A DNA stretch of 64,000 nt from a virus (IMGVR_UViG_3300034060_001466:124001-188000), one strand, 5' to 3'; shown: positions 8,558 through 17,656, counted from the stretch's first letter. Numbers and translations are program-made. Notes: generated from the letters alone by a model not told the origin.

Positions 8558-10558
8558 TTAATTTTGTCCGTATTCTCTTTGGTAATAGTATAGAAGTAAA
8601 CTATCATCAAGGCCTCCACTCTTATCTGCATCATTGAATTTAGCCTCATTTTGCTCAAATCCATATCCTCCGAGAAATCTATTTCTAAAGTTATGATAGC
8701 GACCTTTTGATCCCGCGCTTAGACTATTGTAATACTCAGTTAATTTTTCAGTAGACGCATCTCCACTTGTTCCAGCAATAGCATTCCATGTAGTATTATT
8801 CTGTTCGCCAAAGGTGTCTTCTAAAGTTGACGATTTTAGCATACCTGCCGTTAACTTAGTCTCACCAGCGTTAAGCATTCTCTCAATTGCCGTTTTATCT
8901 CTCGGCTTTCCTTGTTTTAAAGTAACCGTAAATGTTACGCCAGTAGGAAAATCGTCAGGGCCAATTTCTTGATCCCACTCCATTGCAGTATTCGTACAAA
9001 TTAAATCCCCCATTACGAAAATAGGGTTCATTGGATTTCCAACGACTAGATGCCACTCTCCAACCGGTCGGTCCGATAGTGCTGCCTTAATTGAAATTAG
9101 GTCAGGCACTGCTGATCCAAGCTTAGTCATCAGCGCAGACTGTATTCCATCACTTAATAATTTAGCCGGGTCATTCATAAATTTACTACCGGCTAGGTCA
9201 ACTGCTGACAACATACTGCTTACGATCTTAGAAAATTCTTCTGAATTATTGCCTGAATAAGTCGACCCCCAGCTAGTCAGCATCTTTCCCAACGCCTCAG
9301 TCATTGTAGGGCTAAACTTTAAACCTACTTTAGGGTAATATCTAGCAAGCTGCCCTAAAAATTGTGCATCATTGTAAGTTAAATTCATAAAATTAGAAAT
9401 TAGGTCTAGTGCTGCTATTTTTGGACTTAATCCATTAAAAGACCTAAATGAATATGCGAATTTAATCGTCATTCCAGTTTGACTATTAGTTTCTTGCATA
9501 CCGCGTTTTCTTCTAGAAGTCTTATCAATTACGTTAACTGGCCCGTATATTCTATTCCAATATGGACCAGTTGTATATAAGTTCTTTTGATACTGTTGCA
9601 TTTTTGCATCGTATCCACTAAGCTCCTGGATGTTTTGATCCGACCCACTAAATGTTGCGTATGCTGCCTCAAGTGTAGTTTTTAATGCAGCTCCTCCAGG
9701 AAGACCCTGTATAGTTGATAATAATTCACTAAACGTAACCTCATTACCTGTGATTTCTTGTTCAGAAACAGTCAATGATTCCCATGGAATGTCCCAAGCA
9801 AATATTCCTAATTTATTTAAGTCGTTAAGAGTGTCTGACCCAAACCAAGTAACTGCCTGTGCAATAGGTATTGCATTTTTACGCTGATCCGCTTGACCGA
9901 GTCTCAAGCTATCTGCAATTGGGAATGGGTATCTACGTAGGGTTACTAATCTATTATTCGGAACCTTTCCATAGTCTTTACAATACATAAAATCAGTTAA
10001 TGCATAAGGCTGGAAACCAACTGAGGTCCCCGCCGATATGTTTGCTCCCCACTGCTTTAATTTAGTAGCAGACGGATTCGATAAAATTCCTTCTTGATTA
10101 GTCTTAAAATTTCTAGCCTTCTGCCTAAGAGGGCCAGCCACTTTTTCCCATTGTGCAAGCTTTGCAAGTAGAGCTTTAGTCCTTTCTGCCGGGTCAGTTA
10201 TTCCACTGGCATTAATTCCAATAATCGCCAATTGTATGTCACTTGCTGCTTTATCTTCTGCTTCGTATTGGCTTGAATCTTTTAAATTACTTGAAAATCC
10301 AATAAAGTGACCTTCTGCTCGATATTTACTTCCTGCATTTAAAGGAGAGTACTGAAAAACTGTAAATTTATTAAATATCGAACTTACATTATGTTGGATT
10401 ATTCCGTTATTCTCAGTTCCGATTAGAGATCCAAGTTCTCCAAAATCGCCTTTTAGAGTTCCAGTACCTCCAACTTTAGCTAAGGCCTCCATGTAATTAA
10501 CTCCAGCGAATGCCGTATCGGTTACTAGATTAGTATGCGTTGTTATTTCGTCTGCCAT
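8558..10558 (-). CDS. Large tail-tube initiator / baseplate-tube junction protein
   Basis: A 666-residue virion protein. The C-terminal part (GEWHLVVGNPMNPIFVMGDL, then DDFPTGVTFTVTLKQGKPRD, about residues 510-570) follows the pattern of tube-initiator proteins in T4-like and other large myophages. The middle contains KFAYSFRSFNGLSPKIAALD, also typical of these proteins. It is the first gene of the minus-strand baseplate operon. A T4-late-like element lies 24 nt upstream, and the terminator of the preceding operon lies just beyond that. Exact counterpart (gp48 versus gp54) is undecided. Confidence 0.6.
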   Translation of the reverse strand: MADEITTHTNLVTDTAFAGVNYMEALAKVGGTGTLKGDFGELGSLIGTENNGIIQHNVSSIFNKFTVFQYSPLNAGSKYRAEGHFIGFSSNLKDSSQYEAEDKAASDIQLAIIGINASGITDPAERTKALLAKLAQWEKVAGPLRQKARNFKTNQEGILSNPSATKLKQWGANISAGTSVGFQPYALTDFMYCKDYGKVPNNRLVTLRRYPFPIADSLRLGQADQRKNAIPIAQAVTWFGSDTLNDLNKLGIFAWDIPWESLTVSEQEITGNEVTFSELLSTIQGLPGGAALKTTLEAAYATFSGSDQNIQELSGYDAKMQQYQKNLYTTGPYWNRIYGPVNVIDKTSRRKRGMQETNSQTGMTIKFAYSFRSFNGLSPKIAALDLISNFMNLTYNDAQFLGQLARYYPKVGLKFSPTMTEALGKMLTSWGSTYSGNNSEEFSKIVSSMLSAVDLAGSKFMNDPAKLLSDGIQSALMTKLGSAVPDLISIKAALSDRPVGEWHLVVGNPMNPIFVMGDLICTNTAMEWDQEIGPDDFPTGVTFTVTLKQGKPRDKTAIERMLNAGETKLTAGMLKSSTLEDTFGEQNNTTWNAIAGTSGDASTEKLTEYYNSLSAGSKGRYHNFRNRFLGGYGFEQNEAKFNDADKSGGLDDSLLLYYYQREYGQN

Positions 10559-10581
10559 TTCTTTTGATTTGTTTCGTTATA

Positions 10582-10590
10582 GTTATTTAT
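10582..10590 (-). promoter_or_regulatory. Late-type promoter element
   Basis: ATAAATAAC on the minus strand, 24 nt before the start of the 666-residue tail protein and just after the terminator at 10600-10630. It matches the T4 late promoter core TATAAATA except at the first base. Confidence 0.55.
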
Positions 10591-10599
10591 CGACCTAAA

Positions 10600-10630
10600 T
10601 AAAAAAAGGAAGATCGACAGACCTTCCTTT
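10600..10630 (-). terminator. Intrinsic terminator
   Basis: The minus strand forms AAAGGAAGGTCT...ATCTTCCTTTTTTT, a stem closed by AAGGAAG/CTTCCTT with a run of T after it. It lies 22 nt beyond the stop of the 165-residue gene and ends the operon that starts near 15941. Confidence 0.75.
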
Positions 10631-10651
10631 CCAGTATTTCAGAGTAACTGA

Positions 10652-11149
10652 TTAGCTTCCGATCTGCACCGTGTATGTAAATTTACTTACGTCAAATCCA
10701 CCGTGCATGTCTATTTCAATACCATGTGGATAAAAAGGCAAGCCTTCTATCTTAGCTTCAACTCTTCCTGAGAAATCTCCGCCGTCTTCTAATTCAATCT
10801 CGTGCCAAATTTCTTCATCGGTAGCCTCGTCCCAAATTGAATATTCTATCATAAGATAGAAGCCCTTAAGTTCAAAATCAATATCCTCAATTCCATGTCG
10901 TGAGTGAACTGCATCGATTTTATACAGTATCTTGCATGTTCCGTGAGAATGGTCGTTTATTTCCGCCATTGAGTCAAAACCTAAATCTTTCAGCTGGTCC
11001 TTATCTTCAGGAGAAATACCAGCAGCCTTGTTTTCAATCTGTCTAGGAAAATTAGTTAAGTCAACGTCATATCTTTCCACTTCCATGGTCAATACATCAT
11101 CTGCCCATGGATTTTTGTATTCTTCGTATAGAGCTACGTGTTTCTGCAT
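10652..11149 (-). CDS. Acidic hypothetical protein with CTS-like N-terminus
   Basis: A 165-residue acidic protein of unknown function. It begins MQKHVALYEEYKNPW, a weaker version of the aromatic-x-x-aromatic motif found at the ends of many proteins here and in T4 internal proteins. The segment DQLKDLGFDSMAEI resembles the 'EL..MGF' segments of the proteins at 12312 and 44865. The C-terminal half is beta-rich. It starts one base after the end of the preceding gene and is the last gene before the terminator. A packaged head protein is a reasonable guess. Confidence 0.55.
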   Translation of the reverse strand: MQKHVALYEEYKNPWADDVLTMEVERYDVDLTNFPRQIENKAAGISPEDKDQLKDLGFDSMAEINDHSHGTCKILYKIDAVHSRHGIEDIDFELKGFYLMIEYSIWDEATDEEIWHEIELEDGGDFSGRVEAKIEGLPFYPHGIEIDMHGGFDVSKFTYTVQIGS

Positions 11150-11535
11150 TATTTAGCGAATTTTAATTTTTTCTTCTCTGAAACTGCTTCGGATTTAGCA
11201 ATTACTGCTAATCTATATTCCAGCTCCTTAAACGAAGACACTCGACGTTCATTAACTAATTTACTCTTAGCTAAATTACGTTTTTTAGACTCATCAACCT
11301 TCTTAACAAGGTCGATATTATCTTGGTAAAGTCCTGGGACTACCACAATTTCTTCTCCGTTAAACTCAATTGGTCTAACTAATTCTACTTCAAAACGATC
11401 CACATCTGGTTCGTAACTGTTTTGATAAATCTCGGTGATTACTGCTTCAAGGCCATCTACTAATTCCAACAGACCGTTTTGCATCTCCTCAACGTCCGTC
11501 TTGATTACCACCTTGTCTCCGACTGAAAATTTCAT
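11149..11535 (-). CDS. Hypothetical protein with SH3/KOW-like N-terminus
   Basis: A 128-residue protein. The first 80 residues (FSVGDKVVIKTDVEEMQNG, then EAVITEIY and VVPGLYQDNIDLV) read like a small SH3/KOW-type barrel, a fold used for nucleic-acid or protein binding. The C-terminus ends in VSEKKKLKFAK, which echoes a repeat (SEKKKLKWHDSD) found twice in the protein at 44865-46196. It overlaps the upstream gene by 4 bp. The function is unknown. Confidence 0.55.
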   Translation of the reverse strand: MKFSVGDKVVIKTDVEEMQNGLLELVDGLEAVITEIYQNSYEPDVDRFEVELVRPIEFNGEEIVVVPGLYQDNIDLVKKVDESKKRNLAKSKLVNERRVSSFKELEYRLAVIAKSEAVSEKKKLKFAK

Positions 11536-11801
11536 ACTTTCTCTTTTTTAATTTTTAGGGTTAAGTCTTCGGTTCCTTTAATAAGGCGGTGCCAGTCATG
11601 TTTAGGAATCGTTACTATATTATTTAACGACGTCGGCAGTGCATTATCCATTTGAATCATCCAGTCCGTGTCATTTTCTGAAATTAAATGTCGAGTTTCG
11701 TCGTCTCTATGCCATTTTAACTCAATTGGATCTATGTCTTGTGAGAAGGTTCTAACAAGTTCAGTACCAACCTCATTAATATCAACATAAGGCTTTATCA
11801 T
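11532..11801 (-). CDS. Small conserved phage hypothetical protein
   Basis: An 89-residue protein with LKWHRDDETRHL and DTDWMIQMDNALPTSLN. This pattern, 'LKWHRD...DW..Q.DN.LP', is one I recognise from many unrelated large-phage genomes without an assigned role. It overlaps the neighbouring genes by 4 bp on each side, showing translational coupling. Probably cytoplasmic; no motif allows a function to be named. Confidence 0.55.
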   Translation of the reverse strand: MIKPYVDINEVGTELVRTFSQDIDPIELKWHRDDETRHLISENDTDWMIQMDNALPTSLNNIVTIPKHDWHRLIKGTEDLTLKIKKEKV

Positions 11802-12295
11802 TTCTTTCTTACCTTTTGAGCTAAGTCCTTATCCGCCTTTCCCCAAGTTCCACTTGATTTTGTAACAAAAGAGTTTACTCTAGCATGGGCCCATGCTTCT
11901 TGACTTTGACCTGGTCGGTGACCTGTCTTCCAAGCAGCCATTCCTCTATTAAATACTTGCTTAAGAATACCAAATGGCATCTTATATTTTTCAGCTTTCT
12001 TCTTTAGTGATTTGTCTGCTGGGCTAGACTCATTAATTTCTACCCATTCGGAAAATTTATAGACGAGAGTCTCATCCATTTCACGATTCACCTTTTTGGT
12101 AAATGAGCTTTTAACTTTAGAGCCTTTAAATTTTCCTGATTTATCTAGGTCTCCGGGCATTGGTTTATATGCATTATCGTCCGAATCGCTCATTTTTGAT
12201 TGACGATTCATTTGATTCAGCTTTTTATTCTTTTGATCCTTAGCCAGTCCTTTAAAATACGGACCTGATTTTCCAGTTACCTTGCCTTCGTTCAT
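11798..12295 (-). CDS. Basic protein of a widespread phage family, internal CTS-like motif
   Basis: A 165-residue, strongly basic protein. The C-terminal domain (NRGMAAWKTGHRPGQSQ, then AWAHARVNSF, about residues 115-150) belongs to a domain common in T4-like and marine phages whose role is unknown to me. The middle contains VYKFSEWVEINESS (about residue 80), the same F-x-x-W/F-x-x-E motif as the capsid-targeting sequences. The disordered basic N-terminus would suit DNA binding. Context among other such proteins suggests a head or DNA-associated role. Confidence 0.55.
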   Translation of the reverse strand: MNEGKVTGKSGPYFKGLAKDQKNKKLNQMNRQSKMSDSDDNAYKPMPGDLDKSGKFKGSKVKSSFTKKVNREMDETLVYKFSEWVEINESSPADKSLKKKAEKYKMPFGILKQVFNRGMAAWKTGHRPGQSQEAWAHARVNSFVTKSSGTWGKADKDLAQKVRKK

Positions 12296-12311
12296 TTGTA
12301 CCTATTTTATT

Positions 12312-13259
12312 TTACCAAAATCCTGGGTAAGTTTTACCTCCCCATAAGTTAGCATATCGATTTATTCTACATGCCCAATAACCGGCAGTAAGTCTATCAT
12401 TTTTTAGATGACATTGGTGCCTAGCCGCGAAACTTTTTCTAGCTTTCGGATCACTAACCTTTGCAGTTAGTCCACCGTGAACGTCTCCAAATGAAATCTT
12501 CTTTACCCTTTTTGTTTTTGGATTCATTACGTAAACGTGGTATTTCTTGGCTCCACCTCGAGCAGGTTTTCCAAGTTCAACCGATCTTCCTTGATACTCT
12601 GCCTCAAATAGAAAATCTAATGGAACTAGTTCTCCACCGTATTCTCCAAATAAACCTAAATCCGTTTCTTCAAACAGAATCTGATCTATTCCAGACAGTG
12701 CTAATTCGCCTGACTCAAATCGACTTCGGGCTTCAGCTAATAGGCTAAAGTGAGCATCACTGGCTGGTCTATAAATAGACTCGCATACTGATAAATTATT
12801 TGTGATATGGTATTCTAAACCTTCAGACATTGGATCAAGATCCGGATTAGGAATCATTCTCCATCGTTTCTCTAGATTTGCTCCTTGACCTCTAGCTAAT
12901 TTAACTTCTATTGAATTTGCTTTTACTACCTCTAATGCATTAATATAATCCCCTGAATCCAATAGATCCTGAACCATTTCTGCATCGTCTGCTGCAAGTT
13001 TTGCCATGTAAACTACTGGGTGTCTTTGTTGATTGAAGTGGCATCTCATACTCATCATACTTAGTGTATGATTGAACGATTTAGCTTGACCTCCAGTAAA
13101 TCCCATGTCTTCAAGCTCTCCTAGTTCTTCTACGTTTGGAGCAGGCATAAAAGATTCAAGACCCTTGCAATCAGCGATCCCATAGTACCATTCACCATCT
13201 ACTTCTTCAACTGATTCATTGAATGCTTTAAATGGTTTAATATGGTTTTGCATTTGCAT
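12312..13259 (-). CDS. Phage protein with CTS-like N-terminus and conserved YWSC-type C-terminal domain
   Basis: A 315-residue protein. It starts with HIKPFKAFNESVEE, matching the capsid-targeting pattern. The C-terminal 100 residues (AEYQGRSVELGKPARGG through KSFAARHQC to TAGYWACRINR) form a domain I recognise from many T4-like phages, where it is often fused to different N-termini. Its conserved His/Cys residues (RHQCH and YWACR) could bind a metal ion. No catalytic role is established. It is 13 nt downstream of the next CTS-like gene. Confidence 0.55.
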   Translation of the reverse strand: MQMQNHIKPFKAFNESVEEVDGEWYYGIADCKGLESFMPAPNVEELGELEDMGFTGGQAKSFNHTLSMMSMRCHFNQQRHPVVYMAKLAADDAEMVQDLLDSGDYINALEVVKANSIEVKLARGQGANLEKRWRMIPNPDLDPMSEGLEYHITNNLSVCESIYRPASDAHFSLLAEARSRFESGELALSGIDQILFEETDLGLFGEYGGELVPLDFLFEAEYQGRSVELGKPARGGAKKYHVYVMNPKTKRVKKISFGDVHGGLTAKVSDPKARKSFAARHQCHLKNDRLTAGYWACRINRYANLWGGKTYPGFW

Positions 13260-13272
13260 AATTTAATATTAT

Positions 13273-13698
13273 TTAAGCCTCTTCGCAAAGGTGTTCTTCG
13301 TTAACTGAATACCCAACTCCGCAGTTTTCGCAAACCATAGAGTTTTCTTCCGACTCGTCGTTCTCGCGAATAGAGTCTTCTGCCATTTCATTGATTAAGA
13401 AATTTGCAACTTCTTCGATATCGTCCTTTGATGTAGCTATATGATCTGCTGCCCAATCGTGTCCATTCGTTAGAACCGCATCCACTTTTGATGGATCCAT
13501 TTCCAATAAAATATCAACAAGTCTCTTAATTGTCTCTAGATTTCCAAAGAACATATAATTCTCAGCTCTATGATCATCATGATCAGTTGTGTGAGCTACT
13601 CGTTGTTCCATATCGTGATGAGGCGCTCTATGCGGCATCATTTCATGGTGTTCTGGTCCTTCTAGGAAATTTTCAAATGTTTTAACAATTTTATTCAT
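13273..13698 (-). CDS. Small protein with CTS-like N-terminus and zinc-finger-like end
   Basis: A 141-residue protein beginning MNKIVKTFENFLEGPEHHE, one of the clearest capsid-targeting-like N-termini in the window. The C-terminus has SMVCENCGVGYSVNEEHLC, a C-x2-C...H-x-C arrangement that could bind zinc. The His-rich stretch around residues 18-45 (many HH, HD and DH pairs) is unusual and could also bind metal. The function is unknown; packaging in the head is inferred from the motif. Confidence 0.55.
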   Translation of the reverse strand: MNKIVKTFENFLEGPEHHEMMPHRAPHHDMEQRVAHTTDHDDHRAENYMFFGNLETIKRLVDILLEMDPSKVDAVLTNGHDWAADHIATSKDDIEEVANFLINEMAEDSIRENDESEENSMVCENCGVGYSVNEEHLCEEA

Positions 13699-13700
13699 TA

Positions 13701-15257
13701 TTATAGGTTATTTTGTTCTTTTATAAAATCAGCGAAGCCTAATACAACGCCATACTTTTTCTTTTTGCCTTTTTTCTGAATTCCGAAATTATCTCCAGAA
13801 CCAAATGATGTTTCAGTCGGTGGTGTAATAGCTCCCATTCCGCCAATTGATCCAGGTACCTGTGGAGAAACTCCAGGAGCTACTCCATCTTCGCTAACCT
13901 GTTTAGCCTTAGGTTCGTCTACTACAGAAGTATCGAATATGAATAGTCGACTAAACGCATCAGCTTTCATTTCTCCTTCTCGGCCTTTTACCGCTTTTCC
14001 TATTACTTTAGCTGCGCCGTTTAGGGTTTTTGCATAAATCGCATGTGCCCATTTACCAGTTCTTTCAAAAGCTTGTGCAGTTACTCCGCCGGTTTTTTCT
14101 CCACCGAATATCAACTCCATTAACGATTGAGCAGCTTTTCTAAATTTCATTAATTTAGTTTCGTCTGCTATTTGTTTTCCATTTACTGGAAGAGAAGTTC
14201 TTTCGTATAACGGTAGTTTCTTATTAAAATCGTAATGGATTCCTTTATATTTCTTGGTATCGAATTGCTTATTCTTAGCCTTTTCAATTAACGCTACTTG
14301 AATCTGGTCAATTAGTCGCAATAGGTATTCCTTTGCTTCAGTCGATACGTCCGGAAATCCATTAACGCTTGTTCTAAGCTTATTCGCTTCCGCTAAAATA
14401 TCATTCTCGTTTGTCCAATTTGTGTATTGAAATTCAAATATTCGTCTAATTAAAGAGGCAACGTTCTTATTTACGTAAACTCCAGCCTTAATGTCAGAGG
14501 TTACGTCATTTCCAAGTTCTGATGATATTTGAGAAGTGTACGTTGCTGTAGCATCTTCAATTCCGGCTGAAACTTCCTCCGGCATTTCCGCTGCTAAGAT
14601 TTCAGCTGCTTCTAAATTTGAAAATACTTCCTGTGCAGCAGCTTCTTTTTCTTCTTGATTTTGAGCTCCTTGAAATTTAGAATAAGACTGTTTAGTTTTC
14701 TCTGCTGGTATAATTACCATTAGTGAATACAAATTATAGAGTTCATCGTTTATTTCAGAAACCTTTTTATTAATTTCTTCACTAAAATCAGGCTCGTCAC
14801 CAGCTTTCTTTTTAGAGGCTTTGTTTTGATAAATTAGCTCAATTACTCTAACTCTACAAACAAATTTTGTAATTTTATCTGTAATTTGACCAACTTTTGC
14901 TTCATTTACCGGAACCTCATTTAGAGCTTTCATTAACTCTTCTCTAAAGACTTTGATTCTTTCCTGTAAATATGCAAAATACTCCTCAAGAGTTTGCTTC
15001 ATTTTAGGATCCGAAAATATCTTTGACAGAGTCGGATCATCTAATTTTCCAGTAAGCTCATCTTCTCCTAAATTAAATAGCATATCAAGAAGACGATTTA
15101 GGTCCTCGTTATTATCGCCAGTAGGCCCAGATCCAGTCGTATCATCTTCGGACTTTACTTTATTGAGAATATCGTTAGCCTCATCGCCGATCTGAATCAG
15201 GTCAGTTTCAAGAATTAAATTCTCAATTGATTGTAATTTTCTTACTTTTAAAAACAT
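13701..15257 (-). CDS. Large helical protein ending in a CTS-like motif
   Basis: A 518-residue protein of unknown function, mostly helical and charged. A disordered Gly/Thr-rich segment lies near residue 45 and another near 450-500. It ends GVVLGFADFIKEQNNL, the same F-x-x-F-I-x-E motif seen at the N-termini of neighbouring proteins, here at the C-terminus. It is placed between the Dps-like gene and other CTS-like genes. An internal core or scaffold-like protein is possible. I see no enzymatic motif. Confidence 0.5.
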   Translation of the reverse strand: MFLKVRKLQSIENLILETDLIQIGDEANDILNKVKSEDDTTGSGPTGDNNEDLNRLLDMLFNLGEDELTGKLDDPTLSKIFSDPKMKQTLEEYFAYLQERIKVFREELMKALNEVPVNEAKVGQITDKITKFVCRVRVIELIYQNKASKKKAGDEPDFSEEINKKVSEINDELYNLYSLMVIIPAEKTKQSYSKFQGAQNQEEKEAAAQEVFSNLEAAEILAAEMPEEVSAGIEDATATYTSQISSELGNDVTSDIKAGVYVNKNVASLIRRIFEFQYTNWTNENDILAEANKLRTSVNGFPDVSTEAKEYLLRLIDQIQVALIEKAKNKQFDTKKYKGIHYDFNKKLPLYERTSLPVNGKQIADETKLMKFRKAAQSLMELIFGGEKTGGVTAQAFERTGKWAHAIYAKTLNGAAKVIGKAVKGREGEMKADAFSRLFIFDTSVVDEPKAKQVSEDGVAPGVSPQVPGSIGGMGAITPPTETSFGSGDNFGIQKKGKKKKYGVVLGFADFIKEQNNL

Positions 15258-15258
15258 A

Positions 15259-15678
15259 TTACTTTTGTTGTAGCAAATATTGCGTTTTGTTTTTAAGGAC
15301 TAGTACCTCATCTATTAAATTATACAGATCAGAATCTTCCTCTCTATCAAATATTTCTGCAAATGTTCCACGTAATGCTTCATCTACTAATTTAAAGAAT
15401 TCCATGTAAGCCATATCATAATCGTAAACCATAATAGCTGCTTCTCCGAACTTAAGATTTTGTGATCCGTATTTACCAGCAATCGCTTCAACTATTGTGT
15501 CCATGCTCTCAATAAAACCTTCGTAGAAAGCTCCAAAGTGACGGTGTTCAGTATCGTATCCAGTTTGCCAGTGAATTATTTTTGCCTGATCCGCGATCTG
15601 CATTAGAGATAGCACGAAATAGGCGATTGTTTTGTCTTCACCCGTATGTGGTTCAGTAAGGTCTTCTAGTCCAAACAT
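15259..15678 (-). CDS. Dps/ferritin-like four-helix protein
   Basis: A 139-residue helical protein. The segment KIIHWQTGYDTEHRHFGAF followed by YEGFIESMDTIVEAIAGKYG (residues about 33-72) closely follows the Dps pattern 'HW...G..F...H...D...D..AE'. The His, His and Asp/Glu spacing is that of the ferroxidase site shared between subunits. Dps proteins store iron and protect DNA. The phage family that this resembles is usually annotated as unknown function. It starts 18 nt after the gene upstream and is followed by the 518-residue helical protein. Confidence 0.55.
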   Translation of the reverse strand: MFGLEDLTEPHTGEDKTIAYFVLSLMQIADQAKIIHWQTGYDTEHRHFGAFYEGFIESMDTIVEAIAGKYGSQNLKFGEAAIMVYDYDMAYMEFFKLVDEALRGTFAEIFDREEDSDLYNLIDEVLVLKNKTQYLLQQK

Positions 15679-15695
15679 TAGTTTTTAAAGTATTT

Positions 15696-15941
15696 TTATC
15701 TGTCATTATCTCCACGGCCAAGCGGACCAAGATAGTCGTGATCCTGCATATAGTCATTCGCTTTATTATTATATTTTTGGATTTTCTGCCATTTCTTAAA
15801 CGGTGTAACCCAAAAGTCGCGATTCACTTTTTTCTGTAAAAAATCGTATACTTCGTTCCCGGTTGGATGCTGCATCACAGCATTCTTTAAAGGTTCTTTA
15901 CCCTTCCGGTAGTTATCTACGTTTTTAGCGCTCTTTTCCAT
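15696..15941 (-). CDS. Basic hypothetical protein
   Basis: I place the start at the ATG at 15941 (MEKSAKNVDNY), because a late-type promoter element lies 3 nt upstream of it. A longer frame to 15986 would put that element inside the gene. The 81-residue product is basic with many aromatic residues (RDFWVTPFKKWQKIQKYN). It is the first gene of the minus-strand operon that runs to the terminator at 10600. No family is recognised. Confidence 0.55.
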   Translation of the reverse strand: MEKSAKNVDNYRKGKEPLKNAVMQHPTGNEVYDFLQKKVNRDFWVTPFKKWQKIQKYNNKANDYMQDHDYLGPLGRGDNDR

Positions 15942-15944
15942 AGG

Positions 15945-15954
15945 GTTATTTATT
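15945..15954 (-). promoter_or_regulatory. Late-type promoter element
   Basis: AATAAATAAC on the minus strand, 3 nt before the ATG at 15941. The short distance would make the transcript leaderless or nearly so. Confidence 0.5.
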
Positions 15955-16041
15955 AGGCAATCTTCCACTACTTTGGAAGTTCTCAAGTAAAACTTTATCC
16001 AAGTATTAAATATAATTAGTTAACAAAAACTGTATACATCA

Positions 16042-17610
16042 ATGAAGTTTAACGAATTAACCCCAGAAGATGTTTCCAACCTATCTAATCTCTATTGGAA
16101 TAAGGATTTAAGTTGGGACACCAGAATGAAAGAATTAAGCTCATTTCTAAATAAGTCCGAGAGAACTGTTCAGAAATGGTTAGCCAAATTAGGAATAACT
16201 GAAAGTTCAATACAAGAATCACCGCAATTAATTAAAGCCCGAGAGCGAAAATTCAATAAAAAGAAGAAACGTTTCATTATCACCTGGGCCCAAAACGATA
16301 CGCCAGTTCATGAAGACTTTGTATCCAATATCGAAAAGTACGCAGATCACATTAATGCAGATATCCACGTAATCGCAGGTCGCTATAAAAACCCAACCTC
16401 CGTTTTCTCTGATAAAAATTACGAAACGTGGTCTAGTCGAATTGAAACATATTTAGATGCAAATAGACATGAGGTTCACAAACACATGTGGATCATGTCA
16501 GATATTAAAATTCAGCCAACCGCAGTTGATCCAATGACTGGTCTTCAGGGAATGACTGGTATTAACTCATGTGTCTTTGGCTCTCCGAAAGTTCATTTAG
16601 AAACAGTTCCTGTACTTGAAGGAAATCTTCCAAAAATGATGATGACTACTGGAGCATGCACCGTTTCTAACTATACTGATTCTAAATCAGGTAAGAAGGG
16701 AGAATTCCACCATACTCTTGGTTTTGTAGTCGTTGAAATAAAAGACTCTAATACATTCTTCGCTAGACAAGTAACCGCAACCGACGATGGTAATTTCACT
16801 GACCTATACAATCGAGTTGAATACAATGACGATACTGAATCAAGCGAAATCTCTGAAGTAACTTCAGTAGCTGCCGCGATCCTAGGCGATCTTCACTATG
16901 GTCAACACGATCAACGTGTAATTAATAAAACCCTAGACCTATTTAAGAAACTTCATCCTGAAAATGTTATTCTACATGACGTATTTGATGGACTTTCAAT
17001 TAATCATCATGAAATAAACGACCCATTCATTCAATATCACAGAGAGCAGGACGGGTCTAACTCATTGAGAAAAGAGGTCGATGCAATGCTAGTCGGGCTT
17101 GAGGATTTTAGAGACTATAATGTAGCTATCGTTAGAAGTAATCATGACGATTTTCTAGACCGTTGGTTAAAAACCACTGACTGGAGAAAAGCTGCAACCA
17201 TAAAGAACTCTCTTGAGTACATGGAATACAGTTCTCTACTGCTTAGGGGAGTTGCACCAAATGGAGTTATTCCGTACCTAATCAACGAGAGATTTCCAAG
17301 TTTCAAAACATTAGGCCGAAGTGATAGCCTTGTCGTAAATGGCTGGGAGCTTGCTCAACACGGAGATGTAGGTTCAAACGGATCACGCGGATCTCTGCTT
17401 CAATTTAGAAAATTAAATACAAAAATTGTAGTTGGACATTACCATTCTCCTGGAAGAAAGGACGGCGCGTTAGCTGTAGGGACTTCAACTAAATTAAGAG
17501 TTAACTATAATGTCGGACCTAGTGGATGGCTCCAGTCACACGTAATCATCCACCATGATGGTAAAGCGCAACATATCAATTTTATAAAAGGAGAATTTAC
17601 AACTCTGTAG
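16042..17610 (+). CDS. A1-like protein: helix-turn-helix plus metallophosphoesterase
   Basis: A 522-residue protein. The N-terminal 60 residues form a helix-turn-helix (FLNKSERTVQKWLAKLGI). The middle (TWAQNDTPVHEDF, DIHVIAGRYKNPTSVF, DIKIQPTAVDPMTG) matches the A1 family of phage T5, needed there for host DNA breakdown. The C-terminal metallophosphoesterase motifs are all present: GDLHYG, HDVFDG, RSNHDD and GHYHSPG. It therefore probably hydrolyses phosphodiesters in nucleic acid during host takeover. It stands alone between a divergent operon and a bidirectional terminator. Confidence 0.7.
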   Translation: MKFNELTPEDVSNLSNLYWNKDLSWDTRMKELSSFLNKSERTVQKWLAKLGITESSIQESPQLIKARERKFNKKKKRFIITWAQNDTPVHEDFVSNIEKYADHINADIHVIAGRYKNPTSVFSDKNYETWSSRIETYLDANRHEVHKHMWIMSDIKIQPTAVDPMTGLQGMTGINSCVFGSPKVHLETVPVLEGNLPKMMMTTGACTVSNYTDSKSGKKGEFHHTLGFVVVEIKDSNTFFARQVTATDDGNFTDLYNRVEYNDDTESSEISEVTSVAAAILGDLHYGQHDQRVINKTLDLFKKLHPENVILHDVFDGLSINHHEINDPFIQYHREQDGSNSLRKEVDAMLVGLEDFRDYNVAIVRSNHDDFLDRWLKTTDWRKAATIKNSLEYMEYSSLLLRGVAPNGVIPYLINERFPSFKTLGRSDSLVVNGWELAQHGDVGSNGSRGSLLQFRKLNTKIVVGHYHSPGRKDGALAVGTSTKLRVNYNVGPSGWLQSHVIIHHDGKAQHINFIKGEFTTL

Positions 17611-17630
17611 ATTCCTAACCTAATCACATA

Positions 17631-17656
17631 AAAAAAGCTCCTTATGGAGCTTTTTT
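17631..17656. terminator. Bidirectional intrinsic terminator
   Basis: AAAAAAGCTCC-TTAT-GGAGCTTTTTT between two convergent genes. The stem is flanked by A on one side and T on the other, so it can stop transcripts from both strands. Confidence 0.85.

Noticed and set aside
8482-8664. 60-codon minus-strand frame overlapping two tail genes
   Set aside because: Its residues have no pattern and both overlapping genes are clearly real.
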